Of a stretch of 27,681 nt of DNA, positions 1 through 7,332 are shown one piece after another. Position numbers and translations under genes: made by a program. Position 1 is the stretch's first letter, and every line of letters begins with the position of its first letter. The stretch comes from Bacillota bacterium (lineage in GTDB: Bacteria; Bacillota; Clostridia; Christensenellales; UMGS416), in the NCBI GenBank assembly GCA_023428265.1, contig JAEYYW010000091.1:1-27681 (forward strand), read 5' to 3'. The notes below the pieces were generated by a model. It saw nothing but the letters and a program-made list of their open reading frames with translations, did no database searches and was not told the origin of the DNA.

Positions 1-157
1 CTGGGGGTGGCAAGTTCCTAAGACCCCAACGTCGCCGTCAGCCGTGCGGGCCGACGACAACTCGTCGCGCGGGAGACGCGCTCCTCACACAGTCGCTCGG
101 CCTGATCGCACGGCTATCCGCAACGTCAGGGTGGAACTTGCAAACCCCCAGACCCCC
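1..157 (-). ncRNA. Structured intergenic element, copy A (3' UTR of comB)
   Basis: Read on the minus strand, this element starts about 20 nt after the comB stop codon. It matches the element at 10461-10617 over its whole length. Nested stems, in plus coordinates: 1-7 with 145-151, 10-18 with 133-141, 28-35 with 120-127, 40-48 with 107-115, and 49-54 with 97-102. Relative to the other copy several pairs change on both sides. Stem 28-35/120-127 has two G-U pairs that exist only on the comB-sense strand, which favours RNA on that strand. I do not recognise a named RNA family. The 3' end lies at the window edge, so the end of the element is uncertain. Confidence 0.6.
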
Positions 158-178
158 AAAGGATCCAAAATATAGATT

Positions 179-898
179 TTAAAGCAGCCTGACCATACCC
201 TTCTCAAAATACGGCACCACCACCAGGCTGTCTTTACGCAGGCAAAACTCCACATCATTGCCATAACCGGCGTCTATCAGAAACTGCGCGTGGGCGCATT
301 GATCCAGCGCCGAAGCCAGGTCTTCGTGGTTGCAGCGGTAAAGGCTGCGGGCCTGCACCGAGAGGTCATCCAGCGCCACGCCCTGCGTGCCCAGCGCGTC
401 GATGATCGCACCGGCAGTGAGCACGTCCTCGGTGGTGAAGCGGCCACGGGTGCCGGCGCAGACGATTGTGATGTCCATGCCGGAGGCCAGCGCGTCATGG
501 GCCACGGCAGAGGCGTTGGCCATGGAGCCCACTGCCAGCACGGCGGCGCCGGAGGCGGCGTGGATGGCGCGGGTGCCGTTGGTGGTGGTCATGATCAGCG
601 TGAGCCCGGACACGGTGCTGGCCCGATATTCAAAGGGCGAGTTGCCGAAGTGGAACCCGGAGATGGGGTTGCCATCCCGCTCGCCGCAGAGCCTGGCCAT
701 GTCGCTGCCCAGCTCGTGGTATAGCTTGATGGCTTCCTCCAGCTCCATCACGGGGATCACCGCGCGGGCGCCCTCGGATAACGCTACGGCCATCACCGTG
801 GTCGCCCGAAGGGTATCGATGACAACGACGAAGCGGTTTTTTATCGTAATGCCTTCGTCCACAATGGCTTGGGGCGAAGCAAACGTGCTGACTCTCAT
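179..898 (-). CDS. comB: 2-phosphosulfolactate phosphatase ComB
   Basis: A 239-aa protein of the ComB family, which dephosphorylates 2-phosphosulfolactate to sulfolactate (Mg-dependent, cytoplasmic). In methanogens this is a step of coenzyme M synthesis. Many bacteria carry a homologue without the rest of that pathway, so the substrate here is uncertain. Family blocks seen: VVIDTLRATT near residue 25, a GER...GF..GNSP block near 72-88, TTTNGTRA near 104-111, and CAGTRGRFTTEDVLTAG near 147-163. The length is normal for the family. The start follows GGAGG at good spacing. The gene stands alone and is divergent from the flavin-reductase gene. A structured element follows its stop codon. Confidence 0.93.
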   Translation of the reverse strand: MRVSTFASPQAIVDEGITIKNRFVVVIDTLRATTVMAVALSEGARAVIPVMELEEAIKLYHELGSDMARLCGERDGNPISGFHFGNSPFEYRASTVSGLTLIMTTTNGTRAIHAASGAAVLAVGSMANASAVAHDALASGMDITIVCAGTRGRFTTEDVLTAGAIIDALGTQGVALDDLSVQARSLYRCNHEDLASALDQCAHAQFLIDAGYGNDVEFCLRKDSLVVVPYFEKGMVRLL

Positions 899-935
899 AG
901 TGCCTCCGATTGTTCGCTGTGAGTATAAGCCCTAT

Positions 936-963
936 TTTATACCAGACTGGCGATATGATACAA
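936..963 (-). promoter_or_regulatory. Predicted sigma-A promoter of comB
   Basis: On the minus strand TTGTAT (958-963) and TATAAA (936-941) are separated by 16 bp. Transcription would start near 929, about 30 nt before the comB start codon. Confidence 0.5.
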
Positions 964-1036
964 TAACACAAAACAGTGCTGTTTTTCGGCAACATTGCGA
1001 TCAAAATCATCCAAGTAAACCGCTGTGAGGTGCGCC

Positions 1037-1975
1037 ATGGCAGATCAATTTCAAGACTTGCGAATCGTGGACAATTTCTATCAGACCTCCGCGTTCTATC
1101 CGATGCCGACGATCCTGGTCGGGACAGTCGCCGAGGATGGCATGACAAATCTGGGCGCCTATTCGCTGTGCTTCCCCTATTACGTGGCGGGCAAGGAGTA
1201 TTATGCGATGCTGCTGGAATGCCGCAACAGCTCCAACACCGCGCAGAACCTGCTGCGGCACGGCGTGTGCTCTCTCAACTTCATCCCGGCGAAGCGGAAG
1301 TTCTTCCGGGAAGCTGTGCGCCTGGGCTTCCCCGGCGAGACGGCGGCGGAGAAAATGAAGGATTGCGCCTTCACGCTCACCGATGGCCTGATGGCGGCGG
1401 AAAACCCCGGCCAAGCCCGCCCCAGGATCGTGGAGGAGGCCTTTCAGGTGTTCGAATGCACCTGGATGCGGGAGCTGGACGGCGCTGCAGGCGACCGCCC
1501 CGGCATGATGGAGGGGTATCCCGGCCCGTATCACGATTTCAACGGCATCACCAGCAAGTTTGGCGCCCACTTCATTCTTCGGGTGGACAAGATCCTGATG
1601 AAGCCGCGTCAATATGACGCCATCGTCAATGGTGTGACCGCGGGGGCCTTCCCGCCGGTGCCGGTGGATTACGGCTATCGCGACAGCAAGAGCTTCTGGT
1701 ATACACCGATGGCCAGGCCGGTCTGCGAGCCCATCCCGAAGACGAAGGGCATCAGCCTGGACTCGGTGGTGTATGCTGCCGAGCGCATTGACCCGGATGT
1801 GAAATTTACCCCGGAGGCCTGCGCCAAGCTGGTCAAGGTGCCCCGCGTGTTTCTGAACACGGTGCTGGGCGGCTGTGTGAAATGGGCCAAGGAAAATGAT
1901 GTGCGCCTGATCACGCCGGAGCACATTGACCGGATCAACGACAAAAGAGACAAGGAAAAGAGCCGAAGGCCATGA
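1037..1975 (+). CDS. Flavin reductase-like FMN-binding protein with PCP_red-like C-terminus
   Basis: A 312-aa cytoplasmic protein. Residues about 10-215 resemble the flavin reductase/flavoredoxin FMN-binding split barrel: a short entry strand (YPMPTILVGT), a block rich in small residues (TNLGAYSLCFPYYV), and the CRNSSNTAQNLL helix that normally follows the flavin site. The last 60 residues, around FTPEACAKLVKVPRVF and the segment ending in LITPEHI, look like the small helical PCP_red domain known from protochlorophyllide reductase subunits and other redox proteins; that assignment is from memory of the pattern. I chose the ATG at 1037 over an upstream GTG at 1025 because TGAGG at 1026-1030 is correctly spaced for it. 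The 3' end overlaps corA by 4 bp, so the two are probably co-transcribed. The redox partner is unknown. Confidence 0.75.
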   Translation: MADQFQDLRIVDNFYQTSAFYPMPTILVGTVAEDGMTNLGAYSLCFPYYVAGKEYYAMLLECRNSSNTAQNLLRHGVCSLNFIPAKRKFFREAVRLGFPGETAAEKMKDCAFTLTDGLMAAENPGQARPRIVEEAFQVFECTWMRELDGAAGDRPGMMEGYPGPYHDFNGITSKFGAHFILRVDKILMKPRQYDAIVNGVTAGAFPPVPVDYGYRDSKSFWYTPMARPVCEPIPKTKGISLDSVVYAAERIDPDVKFTPEACAKLVKVPRVFLNTVLGGCVKWAKENDVRLITPEHIDRINDKRDKEKSRRP

Positions 1976-3072
1976 AGAGGAACCGCCGGCACGCAAAACA
2001 GGCCGCACCCCGCGCCCCCCGCAGAAAGCCCTTTCTGCAGACCTACGGCCTGCCGCCGGGCAGCCTGGTGCATGTGGGTGAAAGAAAGACCGAAGGCTCG
2101 GTCATTTCACTGATCCGCTATTCAGACAAGGTGTGTGAAGAGCAGGTCTCCGGCGCGGAAGGCATCCCCGGCCCGGACAGCGACCAGGCCACGGTGCAAT
2201 GGATCAACGTGGAAGGCCTGGCCGACGTGGCTGTGCTGGAGGCCGTGGGCAAGCGCTTCGGCCTGCACCCGCTGGTGCTGGAAGACATCCTGAACACCGA
2301 GCAGCGCCCCAAATTGGAAGACTTCGGCAGCTACGCCTACGCCGTGGTGAAGGTGCTGAGCCGGGGGCCCGGCGGCGAGCTGCTGGTGGAGCAGGAAAGC
2401 CTGGTGCTGGGCGACGGCTTTGTGCTCACCTTTGCGGAGCGCGACACCGACCTTTTCAAGCCGGTGATTGACCGGATCAGGATGGACGTGGGCCGTATCC
2501 GCCGGGCCGGCGCCGACTATTTGTTTTATGCGCTGCTGGATGTGATTGTGGACAACTACTTTGTGGTCCTGGAGGATCTGGGCGAGCAAATAGAAGCCGC
2601 CGAAGACGAGCTGGTGGCAAAGCCCTCGGCGGATACGCTGCGGCAGATCCACGGGATGAAGCGGCAGATGCTGCTGCTGCACAAGGCGGTGTGGCCTCTG
2701 CGGGAGGTGGCAGGCGCCTTCAGCCGCGGCGGCACGGCGCTGATGGGGCAGGAAACCAGCGTTTACCTGCGAGACCTCTATGACCATGTGATCCAGGTGA
2801 TGGAGATTGCGGACACGCAGCGCGACATCCTTTCCGGCATGCTGGACATTTATCTTTCCTCCACGAGCAACCGCATGAACGAGATCATGAAGGTGCTCAC
2901 GATCATCTCCACGATCTTTATGCCGCTGTCATTCATCGCCGGCGTCTATGGTATGAACTTCCGGCACATGCCGGAGCTGGAGATCCCCTGGGCTTATCCG
3001 GCGGCGCTGGGCGCGATGATGCTGGTAGCGGGGTTGATGCTGGTGTATTTCAAAAGGAAGAAGTGGTGGTGA
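1972..3072 (+). CDS. corA: CorA-type magnesium/cobalt transporter
   Basis: A 366-aa protein of the CorA pentameric divalent-cation channel family (Mg2+, also Co2+/Ni2+) in the cytoplasmic membrane. The large N-terminal cytoplasmic domain (about 1-290) carries the usual LVLEDILNTEQRPK block near 104-117. It ends in a long helical region and two C-terminal membrane segments (about 305-325 and 340-360). The signature YGMNF lies at the end of the first segment, near 326-330, and the tail is basic (KRKKWW). The length is typical. The ATG overlaps the stop of the upstream gene (ATGA), indicating translational coupling. The first 25 residues are unusually rich in Arg, Lys and Pro. Confidence 0.93.
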   Translation: MKRNRRHAKQAAPRAPRRKPFLQTYGLPPGSLVHVGERKTEGSVISLIRYSDKVCEEQVSGAEGIPGPDSDQATVQWINVEGLADVAVLEAVGKRFGLHPLVLEDILNTEQRPKLEDFGSYAYAVVKVLSRGPGGELLVEQESLVLGDGFVLTFAERDTDLFKPVIDRIRMDVGRIRRAGADYLFYALLDVIVDNYFVVLEDLGEQIEAAEDELVAKPSADTLRQIHGMKRQMLLLHKAVWPLREVAGAFSRGGTALMGQETSVYLRDLYDHVIQVMEIADTQRDILSGMLDIYLSSTSNRMNEIMKVLTIISTIFMPLSFIAGVYGMNFRHMPELEIPWAYPAALGAMMLVAGLMLVYFKRKKWW

Positions 3073-3086
3073 ACCCTCACCCCCCT

Positions 3087-3118
3087 ACCCCCTCTCCCAT
3101 GGGATTGGGAGAGGGGGT
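3087..3118. repeat. 13-bp perfect palindrome between corA and the HAD gene
   Basis: Arms 3087-3099 and 3106-3118 are perfectly complementary around a 6-nt loop. No T-tract follows, so it is a poor intrinsic terminator. The pyrimidine-rich left arm and purine-rich right arm resemble dispersed intergenic palindromes found in many bacterial genomes. It could also stabilise the corA mRNA 3' end. Confidence 0.5.
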
Positions 3119-3170
3119 AAGTCCAGACAAAGCGCAAGGCCATTCGGCAGTTTCCAGATGGGGGCATGAT

Positions 3171-3839
3171 ATGATTCATACCATTATCTTTGATATCGGC
3201 GGCACGCTGCTGCGCGCACCGGATTTGTTTGGTGAACTGGCAAACCTTTATCCCGGTGTGGATGCGATTGCACCACTGCGGGACGGTGTGCTTGGCCGTT
3301 ACCACGCTGTTGCCGAAGGCAGGGCACCCTTCGCCACAATGGAGGCAATCATCTCTGACACACTGCGTGAGGTTTCGGGCATGCTGGGGCTGCCGGACAT
3401 GTCTTGCCACGCATTCGATGTGTATTACCAGACGTTTGTGACCAAGTCAGAGCTTTTTCAGGGCACCATCCCCGTGCTGGACTGGCTGAAGAGCCATGGT
3501 GTCAACATGGTGGTGGCAAGCGATGGCGACCACCCGCTTTTGCAGGCAGAGTTCAAGCTGCATGGCATCGGCGGGTATTTCCGCGATGTGTTCATCTCCA
3601 GCGAGGTGGGGGCATACAAGCCAAACCAGGCGTTTGTGAAAGCGCTCCGGCAGGCGGTGCCAAACCCTGAGGCGGCGTTGTCCGTCGGCGACTCGGACTG
3701 CGACGTGGAAACCGGCAAGGCGCTGGGGGCCAGGACAATCCTGATCGGCGGCGCGGACACGCCGGCGTGCAATCCGGATTACCGAATCAGAGATTTGTCT
3801 GAGGTTGTGGAGATCATCAAGCAACTTTCAAATTCATAG
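3171..3839 (+). CDS. HAD-family hydrolase
   Basis: A 222-aa haloacid-dehalogenase superfamily protein, probably a small-molecule phosphatase of subfamily IA. Motif I is FDIGGTL with the nucleophile Asp at residue 8. The second Asp of the usual DxD is Gly here (DIGGT), a known variant that may affect which reaction it performs. Motif II is VVASDGD, the motif III Lys is in GAYKPN, and motif IV is the acidic cluster VGDSDCDVETG. The helical cap lies between motifs I and II. An in-frame start at 3063 would read through the palindrome and give a low-complexity leader, so I place the start at the ATG at 3171, right before the FDIGGTL region. The substrate cannot be told from sequence. Confidence 0.82.
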   Translation: MIHTIIFDIGGTLLRAPDLFGELANLYPGVDAIAPLRDGVLGRYHAVAEGRAPFATMEAIISDTLREVSGMLGLPDMSCHAFDVYYQTFVTKSELFQGTIPVLDWLKSHGVNMVVASDGDHPLLQAEFKLHGIGGYFRDVFISSEVGAYKPNQAFVKALRQAVPNPEAALSVGDSDCDVETGKALGARTILIGGADTPACNPDYRIRDLSEVVEIIKQLSNS

Positions 3840-3861
3840 AGCCGTTCGTTTGCAGGAAAAC

Positions 3862-3888
3862 AAAAGGCGGGGCAATGCCCCGCCTTTT
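3862..3888. terminator. Bidirectional intrinsic terminator
   Basis: A 12-bp perfect GC-rich stem (3862-3873 with 3877-3888) around a 3-nt loop, with A4 on the left and T4 on the right. It lies between the convergent HAD and GNAT genes and can serve both. Confidence 0.85.
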
Positions 3889-3890
3889 CG

Positions 3891-4787
3891 TTATACCTTC
3901 AGCTCCCAGAACGTCTCCGTGCTGTGCGGCGCAAACCCGATGCCATAGTAAAACTGCTGGCTGGAGCCCACAAAGGCCCGCTTGGCCCCGAGCTGCCCGC
4001 AGCGCTTCACGCCCTCCAGCACGGCGGCGCGGCCCAGGCCCATCCTGCGATAGCGGGGGTCGGTGGCCACCGGCTCCACCAGCGCGTTTTCGGTGCCCGG
4101 CTGATACCACATGCCGCAGAAGGACACAAACTGGCCGTCCGGCGCCTCCACCGCCACCTTGAGAGAAAGGTCCACACTGGGGCCGGACACGCTGATGCGC
4201 CGCTCCTCCAGCGCCTCCGCCGTCTCCGGCGGGTGGTCGCCATGGTTGAAGCCGCGCCACAGCACGGCGTTGTATTTGCCCATGTCAAACTGATCGGCCA
4301 GGCTCACGATCCGGTAACCCTCCGGCAACGTGTAGGAAACAGCCTCCGGCGTGACCTCCAACACCGCGTTGTTTTCCTTTTCCTGCGTGGCGCGAAAGCC
4401 CATCTGCCAGGCAGCCTGCTGAAACTCCCGATCGCCGTCGGTGATCAGCACCTTGACGGAGCCGTCTTTGGCCATGCGGTCGCGGGCGTGGCGGAGCATG
4501 TCGGGCTTGAGGCCGCCATAACGGCCGTCCACCACGGGCCAGGCATAGCCCAGGCTCTGCTCATAGGCCATCAGCGCCACGATTTGGCCTTCATCCTCCC
4601 ACACGCCGATGGAGGAAAGGGTTGCAGTGTCCAGATAAGGCAGCGAGAACCCCCACTCCCAGCGCCCCCAGTGAAAACCGGGGGCGGCGGGCACGGGCTC
4701 ATTGACCCGCACCAGGAAGTCACGGACGCGGTGGTAATCCCCGGTGAAGCCGGGCTCGGCGGTATAGCTGCGGAATGTGGCGGTCAT
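3891..4787 (-). CDS. GNAT-family acetyltransferase (second of a tandem pair)
   Basis: A 298-aa protein with a recognisable C-terminal GNAT acyl-CoA-binding fold: ALVEPVATDPRYRRMGLGRAAV holds the R-x-x-G-x-G pyrophosphate loop (RRMGLG), followed by the helix and QFYYGIGF segment typical of motif B. The N-terminal half (about 1-150) looks like a degenerate second GNAT domain. The substrate is unknown. The start is the ATG at 4787, preceded by AGGGAGG. The open frame runs further upstream but only as a shadow of the preceding gene. Its ATG overlaps the upstream paralogue's stop (ATGA), so the two form an operon. The last 100 residues are nearly the same as in that paralogue, showing a tandem duplication. 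Confidence 0.85.
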   Translation of the reverse strand: MTATFRSYTAEPGFTGDYHRVRDFLVRVNEPVPAAPGFHWGRWEWGFSLPYLDTATLSSIGVWEDEGQIVALMAYEQSLGYAWPVVDGRYGGLKPDMLRHARDRMAKDGSVKVLITDGDREFQQAAWQMGFRATQEKENNAVLEVTPEAVSYTLPEGYRIVSLADQFDMGKYNAVLWRGFNHGDHPPETAEALEERRISVSGPSVDLSLKVAVEAPDGQFVSFCGMWYQPGTENALVEPVATDPRYRRMGLGRAAVLEGVKRCGQLGAKRAFVGSSQQFYYGIGFAPHSTETFWELKV

Positions 4788-5704
4788 GGCTTGCCTCCCT
4801 GCTGCGCGGCGGTGCGTAGCATCCAGAACGTTTCGTTGACCACCGGGCAAAACCCGATGTTGTAATAGAACTGCTGGGTGGAGCCAACAAAGGCCCGTTT
4901 CGCCCCCAGCTGCCCGCAACGGCGGGCTGCCTCCAGCACGGCGGCGCGGCCCAGGCCCAGCTTGCGGTATTGCGGCTGGGTGGCTACCGGTTCCACGATG
5001 GCATTTTCGCCGCCCTTGAACCACATGGTGCAATGGGCGGCGTATTCGCCATCAGGGGCCACCACGGCGGTCATCAGATGCCGGTTGCCGTTGGGGCTGC
5101 TCACGCAGCCGATACGCCAGGCCAGCGACTCCTCATCGTCCGGCGCCGCTTCCGGGCCGTGATTGAAACCGAACCACATACAGCGGTTGTATTTGCGAAC
5201 GTCAAACTCCTCGTCAAAGCCGATCACACGGTAGCCGTCGGGCAGCGTGTAGGCGGTGGTTTGCTCCGTGATGTCCAGCCGGGCATTCTGAACCTTGTCC
5301 TGCGTGGGCCGGAACCCGCGGGCGAAGGCCATTCGCTGCATCAGGTCGTCGCCGTCGTCTACGATGAGCCGCACGGCACCGTCCTTGGCCAGATGGCTTA
5401 CCGCATGTTCCATCATCTCCGGCAGCAAATGCCGATGCTCGCCGTCGGCGCACAGTGCCACGGCATTCACATGGTCCTCGTAGGGTGTGGCGGCCACCAG
5501 TTTGCCGCCGTCAAACCACAGTCCGATGTTGGCCAGCTCTTCAGCCTTGTAAACATCGCGGGCCGTTTGCCATTCCCAGAATACCCATTCCAGCAGGCCC
5601 ACCCGCTGCCCGGTACAGGTGGTGCGGTGCAGAAATTCATGCAGCAAACGATAATCGTCGGTATAGCCGGTCTGGCCGGTATAGTTTCGAAATTCCAAAA
5701 CCAT
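4784..5704 (-). CDS. GNAT-family acetyltransferase (first of a tandem pair)
   Basis: A 306-aa paralogue of the following gene. The C-terminal GNAT domain shows IVEPVATQPQYRKLGLGRAAV with the RKLGLG CoA loop, and QFYYNIGF near the end. The N-terminal half (starting MVLEFRNYTGQTGYTDDY) aligns with the second gene's N-terminus but has diverged more than the C-terminal half, suggesting different substrates on a shared catalytic part or gene conversion of the 3' halves. The start at 5704 has GAGAGGAG 4-5 nt upstream; a longer in-frame start at 5755 would lie inside the terminator hairpin. Directly upstream is a long leader ending in an intrinsic terminator, so expression may be controlled by attenuation. 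The substrate is not predictable. Confidence 0.85.
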   Translation of the reverse strand: MVLEFRNYTGQTGYTDDYRLLHEFLHRTTCTGQRVGLLEWVFWEWQTARDVYKAEELANIGLWFDGGKLVAATPYEDHVNAVALCADGEHRHLLPEMMEHAVSHLAKDGAVRLIVDDGDDLMQRMAFARGFRPTQDKVQNARLDITEQTTAYTLPDGYRVIGFDEEFDVRKYNRCMWFGFNHGPEAAPDDEESLAWRIGCVSSPNGNRHLMTAVVAPDGEYAAHCTMWFKGGENAIVEPVATQPQYRKLGLGRAAVLEAARRCGQLGAKRAFVGSTQQFYYNIGFCPVVNETFWMLRTAAQQGGKP

Positions 5705-5718
5705 TTCTCCTCTCAAAT

Positions 5719-5750
5719 AAAAAAGTCCTTTTCCGCCGCCGGAAAAGGAC
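5719..5750 (-). terminator. Leader terminator (possible attenuator) before the GNAT operon
   Basis: On the minus strand a 10-bp stem (5741-5750 with 5725-5734, 6-nt loop) is followed at once by a run of six T, then the GNAT ribosome binding site and ATG. A terminator between a promoter-bearing leader and its own gene suggests conditional read-through. No T-box, TPP or other riboswitch consensus that I know is visible in the 160 nt before it. Confidence 0.6.
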
Positions 5751-5916
5751 CGCAAGCAAACAACACAAGACCCGTAACGATGCTACAGGCGTGATGGAGA
5801 CCGGCGATCTGCTTTCCAACGGCGCAGCCAAGCAGACCATCGGCCTGCCCTGCGGCAACATCCGTGTAAAAAACAGATCACAGAATCATCCTTCCACCCC
5901 TTTGCAAGCAATGACG

Positions 5917-5947
5917 ATAGCATGGCATAGAAACAACATTTTGTCAA
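5917..5947 (-). promoter_or_regulatory. Possible promoter of the GNAT leader
   Basis: On the minus strand a perfect TTGACA (5942-5947) is followed 19 bp later by TGCTAT (5917-5922). The wide spacer lowers confidence. It would give a leader of about 200 nt. The 165 bases from here to the terminator hold no gene I can support. Confidence 0.35.
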
Positions 5948-5969
5948 TATATTACTTTTTGGTTTTTAA
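5941..5969 (+). promoter_or_regulatory. Possible promoter of the hemerythrin gene
   Basis: TTGTCA (5941-5946), a 17-bp spacer and TTTTAA (5964-5969), about 45 nt before the hemerythrin ribosome binding site. Its -35 box overlaps the -35 box of the divergent GNAT leader promoter. Confidence 0.4.
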
Positions 5970-6021
5970 ACGCATGCCGGACTGGGTATCTATTGAACAT
6001 CGAATGAGAGAGGTGACCAAT

Positions 6022-6423
6022 ATGCTTTGGAATGCATCGATGGCGGTGGGCGTGGGATTGATCGACGACCAGCACAAGGAGCTGTTCGCGCGCATAGATT
6101 CCTTTCAGCAGGCCATGAAGGCCGGAAAAGGCCGGGAGGAAGTGCTGAAGGTGATGGCATTTATGGAAGACTACACAGTCAAGCACTTCACCGCCGAAGA
6201 GGGCCTGCAGCGCAAGGCCAACTACCCCAAGTATCCCGACCACAAAAAGCTGCACGACGCCTTTGTGAAAGACATCAAAACCATGAAGGCTGACATTGAG
6301 CAGAACGGCGTGACCGTGGCCACCGGCCCCATGATGGGCGCCACGCTGGCCAACTGGCTGCTGAGCCATATCAATGTGCACGACAAGGCACTGGGGCAGT
6401 ATTTGCAGAGCCAGGGAGTTTGA
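6022..6423 (+). CDS. Bacteriohemerythrin
   Basis: A 133-aa non-heme diiron oxygen-binding protein. All seven canonical iron ligands are visible: His18 (DDQHKELF), His55 and Glu59 (HFTAEE), His74 and His78 (HKKLH), His116 and Asp121 (HINVHD). The length fits a single-domain cytoplasmic hemerythrin, which binds O2 reversibly and in anaerobes is thought to scavenge or sense oxygen or to store iron. The start at 6022 follows AGAGAGGTGA. An in-frame ATG at 6004 lacks such a site, and the much longer upstream open frame is noncoding. The gene stands alone and is closed by a strong terminator. Confidence 0.93.
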   Translation: MLWNASMAVGVGLIDDQHKELFARIDSFQQAMKAGKGREEVLKVMAFMEDYTVKHFTAEEGLQRKANYPKYPDHKKLHDAFVKDIKTMKADIEQNGVTVATGPMMGATLANWLLSHINVHDKALGQYLQSQGV

Positions 6424-6451
6424 CTTTATTAAAGAACCGATTGTTGTGCAC

Positions 6452-6490
6452 AACCCCCCCATCTGGTACAGAAGCCATATGGGGGGTTTT
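6452..6490 (+). terminator. Intrinsic terminator of the hemerythrin gene
   Basis: A C-rich arm at 6452-6462 pairs with a G-rich arm at 6479-6488 and is followed by TTTT. It lies about 30 nt after the stop codon. Confidence 0.75.
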
Positions 6491-6584
6491 GTATTGAACC
6501 GCACCTAGTTGTGTTTAAGGAAGCTTTTGCCGACAGCCGATTCATTCGGCGGAGGCAATGAATATTATGGCAAGATGCAGTGGT

Positions 6585-6724
6585 TTCCCGCCCACAGGCG
6601 CGAATCTTCATTATCTAAAAAACGAGCAGGCAAGTATACTCCCGCCCAGCGACATGCGCGGTGGGCGGGTAAAGGATGAATGAACGAGCGAAAGCTCGCC
6701 AAGGTGCGCAGCACCGAAGGCGAA
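6585..6724. repeat. Cluster of small hairpins in a 300-base intergenic region
   Basis: No gene is supported between 6491 and 6724. The right half holds several hairpins: 6641-6651 with 6657-6669 (imperfect, GC-rich), 6685-6689 with 6694-6698 closing a GAAA tetraloop, and 6703-6707 with 6711-6715. GCC 6698-6700 may pair with GGC 6719-6721 to form a small junction. The array ends at the stop codon of the SodC-like gene, so it may act as that gene's 3' end structure or be a dispersed repeat. Confidence 0.35.
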
Positions 6725-7210
6725 TCAATAAAGCCCCCGCTCCGGCTGCACCACACCGCAGGCGATCTTGGGCCCGGCGTTGCCGGAGGGCTGGGTGTGG
6801 TAATCATTGGGGTTCAGATGCACCACAACGGCCTTGCCGACGGCCTGCGCCACCGTGAAGCGGTCGGTCAGGAAGATCAGCTGCGCCGCGCCAAAATGCG
6901 TTTCCAGCAGCACCGGGAAATCGCCTGCGTGGCGCGGGTGGGGCTGGGCGGTGGGGTTGTAGTGGCTGCCGGCTTCGGGGAACCATTCGCCGCCGGCGCC
7001 GTCGGGGCTGAGGGTGCAGTTTCCGCTGTGCAGGTGGAAGGCAAAAAAGCCCGAGGGCGTTTGTGGCAGGCCGTTGAATTCGGCCTTCACAACCACGCCG
7101 CCGCGGGTCTGGTCAAAGCGCACGGTGCCGCGGATGCCCGGATAGGCCGGGCTGCCTGTGACCACGGCCACGGCTGCCATCGGCTGCGTCTGCCCATATT
7201 GTTCTGACAT
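6725..7210 (-). CDS. Superoxide dismutase [Cu-Zn] family protein (SodC-like)
   Basis: A 161-aa protein of the Cu/Zn superoxide dismutase fold, which in active members converts superoxide to peroxide and oxygen. Candidate metal ligands: His59 and His61 (FHLH), His83 (GSHYNP), His91/His94 and Asp97 (HPRHAGD), and His131 (VVHLNPNDY). Cys65 and Cys151 are placed like the conserved disulfide. The C-terminal block GNAGPKIACGVV is typical, with Lys where the active-site Arg normally lies (usual pattern A-x-R-x-A-C-G), so activity is uncertain. There is no signal peptide, unlike most bacterial SodC proteins, so it would be cytoplasmic. GGAG lies 9 nt before the ATG at 7210; an in-frame ATG at 7219 directly abuts that site. 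Confidence 0.8.
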   Translation of the reverse strand: MSEQYGQTQPMAAVAVVTGSPAYPGIRGTVRFDQTRGGVVVKAEFNGLPQTPSGFFAFHLHSGNCTLSPDGAGGEWFPEAGSHYNPTAQPHPRHAGDFPVLLETHFGAAQLIFLTDRFTVAQAVGKAVVVHLNPNDYHTQPSGNAGPKIACGVVQPERGLY

Positions 7211-7267
7211 GGTGCTCATCTCCAAACAGGGCCGGAGATCTGGCAAAGTGAGGGGCCGGCCCATATC

Positions 7268-7301
7268 ATTGTATGAGCGGGCAACCGGGCAATGATACAA
7301 T
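7268..7301. promoter_or_regulatory. Inverted repeat upstream of the SodC-like gene
   Basis: ATTGTAT (7268-7274) and ATACAAT (7295-7301) form an inverted repeat 50-90 bp upstream of the SodC-like start, with TACAAT-like -10 boxes on the minus strand. It may be an operator or promoter; no regulator gene is adjacent. Confidence 0.3.
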
Positions 7302-7332
7302 CACAGAAAACATGGCCTGGAAAAGAAACTGG

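Noticed and set aside
387..2008. Long open frames opposite comB and the flavin reductase gene
   Set aside because: They mirror recognised genes, have Arg/Ala-rich compositions typical of antisense frames in GC-rich DNA, and match no family.
3924..5794. Long plus-strand frames opposite the two GNAT genes
   Set aside because: They are antisense shadows of a clear tandem duplication; their own similarity to each other follows from that.
5751..5947. T-box or known riboswitch before the GNAT genes
   Set aside because: No AGGGTGGNACCGCG T-box sequence and no TPP, SAM, lysine or guanidine core that I can recognise; only the terminator is supported.
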